34,416 nt of DNA from Eubacterium sp. (GTDB taxonomy: Bacteria > Bacillota > Clostridia > Lachnospirales > Lachnospiraceae): positions 1 to 34,416 of the forward strand of contig JAILQM010000121.1 in NCBI GenBank assembly GCA_024698965.1, in the 5' to 3' direction. Position 1 is the first letter of the stretch. Each line of letters starts with the position of its first letter. Both the position numbers and the translations under genes were made by a program. The notes below the pieces were generated by a model. The model was not told the DNA's origin, made no database searches, and was given only the letters and a program-made list of their open reading frames with translations. Of the stretch, positions 16,804 through 24,417 are shown in pieces.

Positions 16804-17970
16804 TCAGTTTTCGAATACAAAATCTAAGATTTCTTTGAGTCTGTGTTTATAGGTGTGATGAGCGGCTATAGTCTCTTGGCCGTGACGGGCGATTGCCTTA
16901 CGCTCGTCTTCGTGTTTTAAGTAATAGTCTATTTTTTCGAGAAGATCTTTTTTGCTTTCAAAATATACGAAGTCCTCACCCGGGACAAAATGTCTTAATA
17001 GGTCGGGCTGATAGTTCGTAAGAAGAAAGCCTCCGGCCGCCATAATATCCATGGCTCTTAAAGGAATGCCTGCGGTAATACTTCTGAGCGAAATATTAAG
17101 ATTAATCTTGCTGTTATAAAAAACATAAGGCATCTCTTTATAGTAATCCACGGCCCCTAAGTTTACCGCATTCGGAATAGTCGCATCGATATCGAGAGTA
17201 TAGATATTAAGCGGGAACTTTGCGGCAACTGCCGAAAGAAGATCTTTTCTTTCGAGTTCGGTAAGCTTTCTGTCTATGAAATAATTGGCAAAAACATATT
17301 CGAGTGTCTGTGCTCCGTCAAAAGAAGGAGTGTAGGGGCAGGCTTTTTGAAGATCGTCTATAATCGGTTTAGTAAGGAGCTCTTCAATAAAATTATATCC
17401 GTAAATTTTAAGCTGGGCCTTCATAATACCGTCAAGATATCCTTTGGTATAATCGGATATTCCCTTAAGGCGTTCAAAGAAATTGTGGTCTTCATTATAT
17501 AACGCTCCGACAAAAGAGACCTTAGCATATAAGCGTTTGGTCCATACACTGTCCGGGTCTAACTTTTGAGGAGTGAATATATCTGCCGCAAGCGGAGAGT
17601 AATATATATTTTTGATTCCGCCGTTATTAAAGGTTGTACACAGGTCGCTGTCAAACAAAAATACGTAATTCGTAGGATATGTAACCGTATATGAAAAGAT
17701 GTTTACATGCGGACTGTCATATACAAAAGATATATATTTCAAGTTGTTTTCTTTACAGCTTTCAGCCAGAATAGGATAAAAATTAAAAGAGAAACAAAAA
17801 TCAATGTTATTGTCTGTTATGAACGATTTAAAAGCATTCATAAAATCATCCGAGCGGCGCTCAAGGTAATCTTTATGAAAGAATCGAAAAACCTTATGCC
17901 CGAGCTCTTCAAATGCTTTGATTGCGGATTCTTTACCGAAAGCGCCCCAATCCATAATTAAAATATTCAT
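16804..17970 (-). CDS. CgeB/DUF3880-type glycosyltransferase, copy 1
   Basis: This 388-residue protein belongs to the family that joins a DUF3880-like N-terminal domain to a Glyco_trans_1_2 (CgeB-type) C-terminal domain. Visible marks are FVYDSPHVNIFSYTVTYPTN (about 80-100), VSFVGALYNEDHNFFERL, and the conserved block INLNISLRSITAGIPLRAMD followed by IMAAGGFLLTNYQPDL. Homologues occur in flagellin and spore-coat glycosylation loci. It lies 14 bases downstream of a paralogue of the same length, with AGGGGG in the gap as ribosome binding site. The pair probably adds successive sugars to the same glycan. Confidence 0.85.
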   Translation of the reverse strand: MNILIMDWGAFGKESAIKAFEELGHKVFRFFHKDYLERRSDDFMNAFKSFITDNNIDFCFSFNFYPILAESCKENNLKYISFVYDSPHVNIFSYTVTYPTNYVFLFDSDLCTTFNNGGIKNIYYSPLAADIFTPQKLDPDSVWTKRLYAKVSFVGALYNEDHNFFERLKGISDYTKGYLDGIMKAQLKIYGYNFIEELLTKPIIDDLQKACPYTPSFDGAQTLEYVFANYFIDRKLTELERKDLLSAVAAKFPLNIYTLDIDATIPNAVNLGAVDYYKEMPYVFYNSKINLNISLRSITAGIPLRAMDIMAAGGFLLTNYQPDLLRHFVPGEDFVYFESKKDLLEKIDYYLKHEDERKAIARHGQETIAAHHTYKHRLKEILDFVFEN

Positions 17971-17984
17971 TAATATCCCCCTAA

Positions 17985-19151
17985 TTATTTATACTTGTTT
18001 ATAATATCTAACATCTGTCTAAGCCTTCTCGGATAGGTGTGATGGTCGCGAATTGTCATATAGGCATTAATGGCAATTCTTGCGCGGGCATCTTCGTGGG
18101 ACAGATAGTAGCCTGCTTTGTCCGTAAGCTCCTCAAGAGAGTGGAAGACTTCTATGTCTTTGCCGGGATTAAAAAGTTCGTCTATCTCTTCCTGCCAGTT
18201 CGTAAGTAAAAAGCCGCCGCATTGCATAATGTCAAAAAGTCTTTGCGGGATTCCGGTTCTTATTGATGGAAGAGTAATATTTAAATTAATTTTGCTAAGG
18301 TAAAATACCTTGTTCATATCTGTGCTGTAGTCAACTCCCGGATGAACCTCAAGATTTTCGAGATACGGGCTGTTATCTTTGGTATATATTGTAACAGGAT
18401 GTCTTTCGGCAAGAGCATTTAATACCGTAAGACGGTCAAGCTCGGCAAGTTTTCTCGAGAGCACAAGGATTCCGAGAAAAGTTGACTTTGGAAAATACTT
18501 AAGAGAAGGCATGTCTATTTTTATGGTGTCTTCATAAAACTTTGTTGCAGCCTCCGAAATGCTTGGCCATGGTTTGGTTCTATCCCAGCGGCAGGTATTT
18601 TGCATGAGATATAATTTGAATTCGTTTTTGATATCTTCCGGATAAAACGGCACACATTGGTTGTAGCTGTTTTCCATATAGGTTGATCCGATGAAAGATA
18701 TCTGATGAGAAAACGTTTTTTCATCTTCTTCGGTTATATTGATAGCACCTACCCTTGAAAGGTCTCCTGCAAGAGGCATGTAATAAACATTGTTAATGCC
18801 GAGAGATTTGACATATTCACTTTCGGCTTTGTCAAAAAGGAAGATAATGTTGCATGGGTTTTCGATGCTTTCCGTATAAACGTCCTGCAGAGGAGAATCA
18901 TAGGTCCATGAGACATAAAGCATTCCTTTATCCATACAAAAATCCGATATTGAAGGAATAAACATATATGAGATTATGCAGTCATAGGATTTGCCTTTAA
19001 GAAAATCTTCCAAAAGCGCATGTTCATCAGCATTATCCTTATGCGGATGGAACTCTCCGCCCGGGAAAACCTCGATGTCTTCCCCCATTTTTTTCATATT
19101 TACATACAAATCCAATATCGATCCCGATGTTATTATAAATAAATACTTCAT
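17985..19151 (-). CDS. CgeB/DUF3880-type glycosyltransferase, copy 2
   Basis: Also 388 residues, this is a paralogue of the neighbour at 16804-17970. It has SWTYDSPLQDVYTESIENPC, FLFDKAESEYVKSLGINNVY, ISFIGSTYMENSY, and the C-terminal block INLNITLPSIRTGIPQRLFD followed by IMQCGGFLLTNWQEEI. It ends with the shared HHTYPRRLRQMLDII element. GAGGAG lies before the ATG on the minus strand. It is the first gene of the minus-strand operon, divergent from the gene at 19228. The sequences differ enough that the two enzymes probably use different acceptors. Confidence 0.85.
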   Translation of the reverse strand: MKYLFIITSGSILDLYVNMKKMGEDIEVFPGGEFHPHKDNADEHALLEDFLKGKSYDCIISYMFIPSISDFCMDKGMLYVSWTYDSPLQDVYTESIENPCNIIFLFDKAESEYVKSLGINNVYYMPLAGDLSRVGAINITEEDEKTFSHQISFIGSTYMENSYNQCVPFYPEDIKNEFKLYLMQNTCRWDRTKPWPSISEAATKFYEDTIKIDMPSLKYFPKSTFLGILVLSRKLAELDRLTVLNALAERHPVTIYTKDNSPYLENLEVHPGVDYSTDMNKVFYLSKINLNITLPSIRTGIPQRLFDIMQCGGFLLTNWQEEIDELFNPGKDIEVFHSLEELTDKAGYYLSHEDARARIAINAYMTIRDHHTYPRRLRQMLDIINKYK

Positions 19152-19185
19152 AAACTAATCTCCTCATTTACTATTTTATCATAAA

Positions 19186-19191
19186 ATTATA
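19186..19191 (-). promoter_or_regulatory. Candidate -10 box for the tandem CgeB-type genes
   Basis: TATAAT on the minus strand, 35 bases before the start codon, in a strongly AT-rich divergent intergenic region (19152-19227). The -35 box is not convincing. No clear promoter is seen for the plus-strand gene at 19228. Confidence 0.3.
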
Positions 19192-19227
19192 AAATATAAA
19201 TACAAAGTAAACGGGGGATTAAGTCAT

Positions 19228-19572
19228 ATGGAATCAAGAAAAAATTTTTCCGAAGAAGAGAAAAAAAACGATAATGATTTATATATTGCATCTAGAATTT
19301 ACGATGAAGAGGTGGAAATCGGACTTGAGAAGACTGTTTTTTCCGCAGGCAGGGATAAAGAGGAAATAAGGGAAAGTCTTGCAAAGGTCAGACATTTTTT
19401 GTGGGAGTTTGAAAATGACATGGTAGAAAGCCCCGAAAAAGAATTGATTGAGCTTATAGCGAGAGAGTCTTTGTCTGCGCCGGGACTTATGCAAATGATT
19501 AATTATTGCTGCATAGATACGGAAGGGGTAAAGGCAAAGGTTAATACTCTTTTGGAGGGCGGAGCAGAATGA
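19228..19572 (+). CDS. Small acidic protein of unknown function
   Basis: I do not recognise this 114-residue protein. It is acidic and predicted mainly helical, with no signal peptide or membrane segment. The N-terminus is charged and probably flexible (MESRKNFSEEEKKNDNDL); a helical core covers about 45-110 (IRESLAKVRHFLWEFENDMV, then ELIELIARESLS). ACGGGGGA lies about ten bases before the ATG. Its stop overlaps the start of the next gene by four bases (ATGA), so the two are tightly coupled and it may be a partner of that glycosyltransferase. Confidence 0.7.
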   Translation: MESRKNFSEEEKKNDNDLYIASRIYDEEVEIGLEKTVFSAGRDKEEIRESLAKVRHFLWEFENDMVESPEKELIELIARESLSAPGLMQMINYCCIDTEGVKAKVNTLLEGGAE

Positions 19573-21065
19573 AGATTGGGATTTGCATTGTAAAAAATAA
19601 AAAATCCGATATTTCGGAGAACCTTAAGTATATAAATAGGCTAACTTTGCCGGACGGATTTGAGACTGAGATAATTGAGAAAAAATGTGACGAAAGAGAG
19701 CCCATAAAAGCGGATTTTTGGCTTTGCCTTACTGAGAATATGTATGTTTTCGATAAAGATATTCTTGTTAAAGCGGTAAGAATATTTAATAAAAACGAGG
19801 ACATAGCCATCCTTGGAGCAACCGGGCTTGAGGCGCTCGGGAAAAACTGCAGATGGAAAGAGTCGGTAAGAGAAGGAGCCTTTGCTTTATTTAACGGAAG
19901 GGAGGCCGAAAGATACGGAAGCACACCTGTAGAAGGGGATTATGAAGCAGGCAGTATCTGCGATGTGTGCGTGGCCGGCGGACTTATAATGATTAGGGGC
20001 GATGCCTTTAATGATATTACTTATACGGGCGATCTTTATAACGTGTTTTCTGTTTGTGCAAAAGCCAAAAGAGATGGGAAAAGAGTTTGCGTCTTAAAAC
20101 AAAATGCTCCCATAGTTATGTATGAAGGGGAAGAAGAGTTTTGCGATGAAAATGAGGAATTAAGAGAAGCATTTTTAAAAGAAAATAAAGATGTTTTGGT
20201 TTATAAAAAAGATGAAAAACCTGTCAGCGTAGTTATTCCGACATATAACAGGGCATACTGTATAAAACAGGCGGTAGAAAGCGTACTTAATCAGACCTAT
20301 AAAAATATAGAGGTTGTGGTAACGGACGACGGATCGACGGATAATACCGAAGAGGTTGTCTCAGCAATAAAAGACGATAGGGTAAGATTTGTCAAAATGC
20401 CTCAAAACGGAGGGCCCGGTGCGGCAAGAAACTTCGGAGTTGAGAATGCAAAATACGATATCATTGCTTTTCATGACAGCGATGATATATGGAGATACGA
20501 AAAGCTTGAGAGGCAGGTAAAGCTCATGGAAGCGGGCGGATATGACATGGTGTACGGAAGATACAGCTATCATTATTTTTTGGGGAGTTATGATAGGATT
20601 AATCCGGCATGTGAGATTAAGATGGCAGATAAGACCGAAAACATTTATAAGACCATACTTAAGAAAAATATTATTGCAATGCCGACAATTGTTGTAAAAA
20701 AGGAGCTTTTTGAGAAAGCCGGAGGATTTAATCCGCAGCTAAAAGCACTTGAGGATTATGAGCTTTGTCTTAGGCTTACGTCACTTGGAAAGATTGGTTT
20801 TTTAAATGAGCCGGTGATTGATGTATATGCAAGCAGAGGCAGCGTTTCGTCAGATGTAAATGCGTATTTTTACAGCAGGGCATATATGGTATGTATTCAT
20901 GTGGAAAAGATGATTGAGACGGGAGTATATGATGATGTCCTAAAAGATATTTACATAAGAGCCCAAAGCATAGGAGTCTTAGAACAGATAGAAGAGTTTA
21001 TGAGACAGATGCTTGCCTCGTGCGAAAAAGAGATATATTATAAAAAATATCAGGAGATTTGTTAA
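19569..21065 (+). CDS. Two-domain glycosyltransferase (Glyco_tranf_2_5-like + GT2)
   Basis: The 498-residue protein contains two GT-A-type modules. Residues 1-205 resemble the Glyco_tranf_2_5 family: NLKYINRLTLPDGFETEIIE, then FWLCLTENMYVFDKDIL, then AILGATGLEALGKNCRWKES. From about residue 218 there is a canonical GT2 domain: VSVVIPTYNRAYCIKQAVES, VVTDDGSTDNT and the DxD region FHDSDDIW (about 300-307), then ALEDYELCLRLTSLGKIGFL. One chain may therefore add two sugars, or the first module may be regulatory. It overlaps the upstream 114-residue gene by four bases. A sigma-28 promoter overlaps its stop codon. Confidence 0.88.
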   Translation: MKIGICIVKNKKSDISENLKYINRLTLPDGFETEIIEKKCDEREPIKADFWLCLTENMYVFDKDILVKAVRIFNKNEDIAILGATGLEALGKNCRWKESVREGAFALFNGREAERYGSTPVEGDYEAGSICDVCVAGGLIMIRGDAFNDITYTGDLYNVFSVCAKAKRDGKRVCVLKQNAPIVMYEGEEEFCDENEELREAFLKENKDVLVYKKDEKPVSVVIPTYNRAYCIKQAVESVLNQTYKNIEVVVTDDGSTDNTEEVVSAIKDDRVRFVKMPQNGGPGAARNFGVENAKYDIIAFHDSDDIWRYEKLERQVKLMEAGGYDMVYGRYSYHYFLGSYDRINPACEIKMADKTENIYKTILKKNIIAMPTIVVKKELFEKAGGFNPQLKALEDYELCLRLTSLGKIGFLNEPVIDVYASRGSVSSDVNAYFYSRAYMVCIHVEKMIETGVYDDVLKDIYIRAQSIGVLEQIEEFMRQMLASCEKEIYYKKYQEIC

Positions 21066-21089
21066 GTAATAAATAGCATTTGCCGATAA
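21062..21089 (+). promoter_or_regulatory. Sigma-28 promoter of the 121-residue gene
   Basis: TTAA at 21062-21065, a 16-base spacer and GCCGATA at 21082-21088. The -35 overlaps the stop codon of the preceding glycosyltransferase. The spacer is one base longer than in the other five sites. Confidence 0.65.
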
Positions 21090-21138
21090 AATATACAGAG
21101 AAATTTTTTAATCGCGTTGCCGGGAAAGAGAGGGAATC

Positions 21139-21504
21139 ATGGAAGATTTAAAACAGCAGCAGAAAGAGGCGCTTTTAACCGTACAAGACTATGTTCAGAG
21201 ATTAAAAAAGGCGATACCCAACGCATGCGGAGAACTCAGAGGAGATATGCTTGACGATACCGAGGAATATGTTAAGACCATTCTTAACGGAGTTAATTAT
21301 ACTATCGAAGTGTTGAGAAGAACCCTTGATTACATAAATGCCGATGAAGATATTATCGACAAAGAAGAGGTAAACGGACTTATTACCGACTTTATGGACG
21401 TATACAGGGTTGGGCCGAATGAAAAAATAGCAGATGCATTTGAAAAAGACATTCTGGTATATCTCGAAAAGCTTGATACTGCAATAAGTAAAACCTGTGC
21501 ATAA
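21139..21504 (+). CDS. Sigma-28-controlled helical protein of unknown function
   Basis: I do not recognise this 121-residue acidic, all-helical protein. Visible parts are an N-terminal Gln/Lys-rich helix (LKQQQKEALLTVQDYVQRLK), a second helix pair (YVKTILNGVNYTIEVLRRTL) and a C-terminal helix (DILVYLEKLDTAISKTC). It has no signal peptide or membrane segment. It has its own sigma-28 promoter and a strong terminator directly after it, so it is a single-gene late flagellar unit between glycosyltransferases. Size and composition fit a chaperone or adaptor, for example one linking flagellin and glycosyltransferases; this is inference. GAGAGGGA precedes the ATG. Confidence 0.8.
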   Translation: MEDLKQQQKEALLTVQDYVQRLKKAIPNACGELRGDMLDDTEEYVKTILNGVNYTIEVLRRTLDYINADEDIIDKEEVNGLITDFMDVYRVGPNEKIADAFEKDILVYLEKLDTAISKTCA

Positions 21505-21517
21505 TTGGAATTGATAT

Positions 21518-21558
21518 GGCACCGGACAGACTATGTTTGTCTGGTGCCTGTTTATCTT
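21518..21558 (+). terminator. Terminator or attenuator after the 121-residue gene
   Basis: The 14-base arms 21518-21531 and 21535-21548 pair fully, with two G-U pairs, around the loop TAT, followed by TGTTTATCTT. It ends 16 bases before the next start codon, so the downstream genes need read-through or a promoter I cannot see. Confidence 0.82.
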
Positions 21559-21574
21559 ATAAGAAGGTGATGGA

Positions 21575-22795
21575 ATGGATACCCGAATTTTTGTAATGAC
21601 ACATAAAAAGTTTAAAGAATATAAGGGAGAAGGATATGAGGTTATGCATGTGGGCAGAGCCTTATCGACAGATCTTGGCTATTCGGGAGATAATACCGGA
21701 GACAATATTTCCGGGAAAAACAAGAATTACTGTGAGCTGACGGGACTTTATTATATCTGGAAAAATATAGACTGTGATATCGTGGGAACTTGTCATTACA
21801 GAAGATATTTCCTGGGTGAGGATAAGCATATTTTAACAAAACCTGAGATAGAAAAGTATTTGGAGGACTATGACATTATAGTTCCTGTGGCAGGCACCAT
21901 AGAGATGGGTGATAATCTGTGGGAGCATTATAAGTTATATCATAAGCCTAAGGATATGGAGATAACGAGAGATATTCTCCTTGAAAAACATCCGGAATAT
22001 GAAAAGGTGTTTAACCTTGCCATGGATAAAAGATATATTAACTATGCCAATATGATGATTTGCAAAAAGGAAATCTATGATGAGTATTGTGCGTGGATGT
22101 ATGACATTCTTTTCGAAGTGGAAAAGCGTGTGGATATCTCAGACTACGACGATTATCAGAAGAGAATCTTCGGCTTTATTTCGGAGAGGCTTTTTAGAGT
22201 CTGGCTCAGTATGCATAAGTACAGAGTTAAAGAGGCAGAGGTCGATATTATAGAAGATGTCGAAGAATATGAGAAAAATCTTTTGCCGGATGAAGTATCT
22301 TTCGGAGAGCGCAATAAAAGAATCTGGATATACTGCAGAGAAGGTATTAATGATGCGCCTTTTATAAAAAAGCTTTGCGTACTTTCGCAGTGTTTCGTTT
22401 TCGGTGCTTTGGGCTATGAGATAATGCTTATGACGGATGAAAACAAGCCTCATTTTAAGCTTGATGAAAACGGAATTAAAGAAGAAGATTACGGCAGATA
22501 TCTTACGAAAAAATATGGAGGGATCTGGTCGGATGCTTATAATTTTGCAGATGCGGGATGTGCGGCAGGGGATTTTGATTTTATAGAAGAAGCAGTTAAA
22601 AACGCACCGTGCAGCAAAATGAACAGTGATTTAAGAGCTGTTTATGACGAAGAGGATTATAAGAAAAAGGTAAAAGAATATCCGGTATTTAAGCTTGAAG
22701 AAGACCACAGCGTGGTATTAAGAGTTTTTGACGGACGGGAAACTGTTTTGGGATATTTAAACAGACAGGTTGAGGAGCTTATAAAAAATGGATGA
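21575..22795 (+). CDS. DUF4422 glycosyltransferase with capsular-synthesis-like C-terminal part
   Basis: Residues 1-230 match DUF4422, a glycosyltransferase family found in capsule loci: IFVMTHKKF, HVGRALSTDLGYSGDNTGDN (26-45), CELTGLYYIWKN, DIVGTCHYRRYF (69-79) and DYDDYQKRIFGFISERL. Residues from 247 look like a shortened GT32/Caps_synth domain: KRIWIYCREGINDAPFIKK, then EEDYGRYLTKKYGGIWSDA (303-321). In active GT32 enzymes the tyrosine-glycine-glycine motif is followed by DxD; here it reads SDAY, so this half may be inactive. AAGGTGATGG precedes the ATG. A paralogue of the first half is encoded at 25288-26331. Confidence 0.82.
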   Translation: MDTRIFVMTHKKFKEYKGEGYEVMHVGRALSTDLGYSGDNTGDNISGKNKNYCELTGLYYIWKNIDCDIVGTCHYRRYFLGEDKHILTKPEIEKYLEDYDIIVPVAGTIEMGDNLWEHYKLYHKPKDMEITRDILLEKHPEYEKVFNLAMDKRYINYANMMICKKEIYDEYCAWMYDILFEVEKRVDISDYDDYQKRIFGFISERLFRVWLSMHKYRVKEAEVDIIEDVEEYEKNLLPDEVSFGERNKRIWIYCREGINDAPFIKKLCVLSQCFVFGALGYEIMLMTDENKPHFKLDENGIKEEDYGRYLTKKYGGIWSDAYNFADAGCAAGDFDFIEEAVKNAPCSKMNSDLRAVYDEEDYKKKVKEYPVFKLEEDHSVVLRVFDGRETVLGYLNRQVEELIKNG

Positions 22796-23231
22796 TACAA
22801 AGATTAATATTTATATGTTTTGCGAGATGCCACGCCTTCTTAGGGCAAAAAGCATTCTCGACGTCGGAATGTATTTGGAGAGAATGGGCGCTGTATCAAG
22901 GGCTATAGGCGGTGGAGTTATTGCTGAAGATGTATATTTCTGCGGCTTGGAGGAGAGCACTTGGCATATGCCGGTAACGGAAACCGTATATAATAAAATA
23001 TTTTCACTCTCGAACCCGGGTAATGAAAGCTTTGATGCTGTAGTATGCATAAATATAAAGGACAGGTTTGATAGGGATGATATAAAAGAAGTTTTGGAAA
23101 ACCATGCGAAAGTCATAATTGCTGATAAGGGAAGCTGGGACTGGCTCGGAATGGATGACAGCAAATATCTCGGAGATTATGTGGGCAAGGATGATGAGAG
23201 ATTCGCTGTTGCAAGAAAAAGGAACGAATAA
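22788..23231 (+). CDS. Small Rossmann-like protein, possibly a degenerate methyltransferase
   Basis: This 147-residue protein overlaps the previous gene by eight bases, so it is probably co-translated. It has ILDVGMYLERMGAVSRAIGG near residues 24-43, which resembles the first SAM-binding motif of class I methyltransferases but without its usual glycines. FDAVVCINIKDRFDRDD (about 82-98) resembles the fourth motif, followed by AKVIIADKG. It is shorter than a normal methyltransferase (about 200-250 residues) and no frameshift is visible. It may be a reduced or inactive member, or an unrelated family. Position suggests a role in modifying the flagellar glycan. Confidence 0.6.
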   Translation: MDDTKINIYMFCEMPRLLRAKSILDVGMYLERMGAVSRAIGGGVIAEDVYFCGLEESTWHMPVTETVYNKIFSLSNPGNESFDAVVCINIKDRFDRDDIKEVLENHAKVIIADKGSWDWLGMDDSKYLGDYVGKDDERFAVARKRNE

Positions 23232-23249
23232 TATCTCGGGGGAAAATTC

Positions 23250-24248
23250 ATGAAAAAAGTTACGATAATTGTGCCTTGTCATAACAGCGTAAAGTATTTG
23301 GATGAATGCTGGCAGTCTATATTAAACCAGACAATAGGAATAGAAAATCTTCAGGTAATTATGGTGGACGACGCTTCAACGGATGACACCTGGGAATACC
23401 TTAAAAGATACGAAAAAATTGCACCTGAGAGCGTTTATATTATTCATCTTGAGGAAAACATGAGACAGGGCGGGGCAAGAAACATAGCGCTTGAGTATGC
23501 CGAAGGAGAGTATATAAGATTTTTGGATTCGGATGATATAATTCCGGAAGGCTCTACAGAGAGGCTTTATCTTCTTGCCAAAAGCAATAATGTTGAAATG
23601 ATACAGTTTGAAAGCGGAGATTTTGTCACGGGAGAAATAATCAAAAACGCGCTTATTAAAGAAACACAGCTTTATAATCTTCAGGGAGAAGAAGACTGCA
23701 GGCTGTTTTTGAGACATCCGTTTTTAAGTTGTACTCATCATATGAGGATTTACAAAGCGGAATTTTTAAAAAGGATTAATCCGCATTTTGCTGAGCACAG
23801 AATATTTGAAGAGCCTCTTTTTGTATATCCTCTTTTTTTCTATGTAAAGAGGTTTATGTTTTTAAAAGAGGTGCATTACAGGTTTAGGATTCACGCGGAA
23901 TCTACGGTGGCTTCTGAAGGTAGGAAAAAAATAGACGATCTTATTGAAGTTTGCTATCTGCTTATGGATGAGCTAAAAGCCCGTAATCTAAAAGAAAAAT
24001 ATCATGACGAGATAGCGGAGTATTTTTATAAAAACTGTTATTTCCTTACACTTTACAATCTTGCTTATGCAAATGCAGATCTTAAATTAGAAGAGTTTAA
24101 AAGAATGCAGGAGAGAATGAAATCAGAATTCGGAGATTGGAAAGACAACGAATTTTTGGCGGAACACAGCAGTCTTTACGAGGGTATAGACAAAGATTTT
24201 CAATCGATTGATGAAATAAGGGAATACGGAAAAACTATCAGGTGGTGA
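23250..24248 (+). CDS. GT2 family glycosyltransferase
   Basis: The 332-residue enzyme has a complete GT2 (GT-A fold) domain: VTIIVPCHNSVKYLDECWQS at the start, VDDASTDDTWEYLK near 38-51, GGARNIALEYAEGEYIRFL, and DSDD near 93-96 for metal and nucleotide-sugar binding. The C-terminal 120 residues are helical and charged and have no motif I recognise. CGGGGGAAAA lies before the ATG. It is the last gene of the plus-strand glycosylation group before flagellin 3, 18 bases after the 147-residue gene. Donor and acceptor are unknown. Confidence 0.9.
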   Translation: MKKVTIIVPCHNSVKYLDECWQSILNQTIGIENLQVIMVDDASTDDTWEYLKRYEKIAPESVYIIHLEENMRQGGARNIALEYAEGEYIRFLDSDDIIPEGSTERLYLLAKSNNVEMIQFESGDFVTGEIIKNALIKETQLYNLQGEEDCRLFLRHPFLSCTHHMRIYKAEFLKRINPHFAEHRIFEEPLFVYPLFFYVKRFMFLKEVHYRFRIHAESTVASEGRKKIDDLIEVCYLLMDELKARNLKEKYHDEIAEYFYKNCYFLTLYNLAYANADLKLEEFKRMQERMKSEFGDWKDNEFLAEHSSLYEGIDKDFQSIDEIREYGKTIRW

Positions 24249-24294
24249 CGATTCAATAAAAATCATTTAATTGTGAGAAATTATAAAAAAAGGC

Positions 24295-24321
24295 TAAAGT
24301 ATGAAGGGTTATGACCGATAT
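24295..24321 (+). promoter_or_regulatory. Sigma-28 promoter of flagellin 3
   Basis: TAAA at 24295-24298, a 15-base spacer and ACCGATA at 24314-24320. The leader of about 90 bases lacks the extra structured segment of flagellin 1. Confidence 0.83.
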
Positions 24322-24376
24322 ATAAAGCAGATGGATAAAGAATAATAAATCTATCTATGAACTATTATTATTAATA

Positions 24377-24392
24377 TTCGCAAGGATGCGAA
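24377..24392 (+). promoter_or_regulatory. Candidate CsrA-binding hairpin in flagellin 3 leader
   Basis: The 16-base element is identical to that in flagellin 1 (TTCGCA-AGGA-TGCGAA). The ribosome binding site AAGGAGGA at 24403-24410 supplies a second GGA. Sequence just outside the hairpin differs between the two leaders, so the element itself looks conserved. Confidence 0.72.
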
Positions 24393-24417
24393 TCACAAAA
24401 TCAAGGAGGAGAATAAT

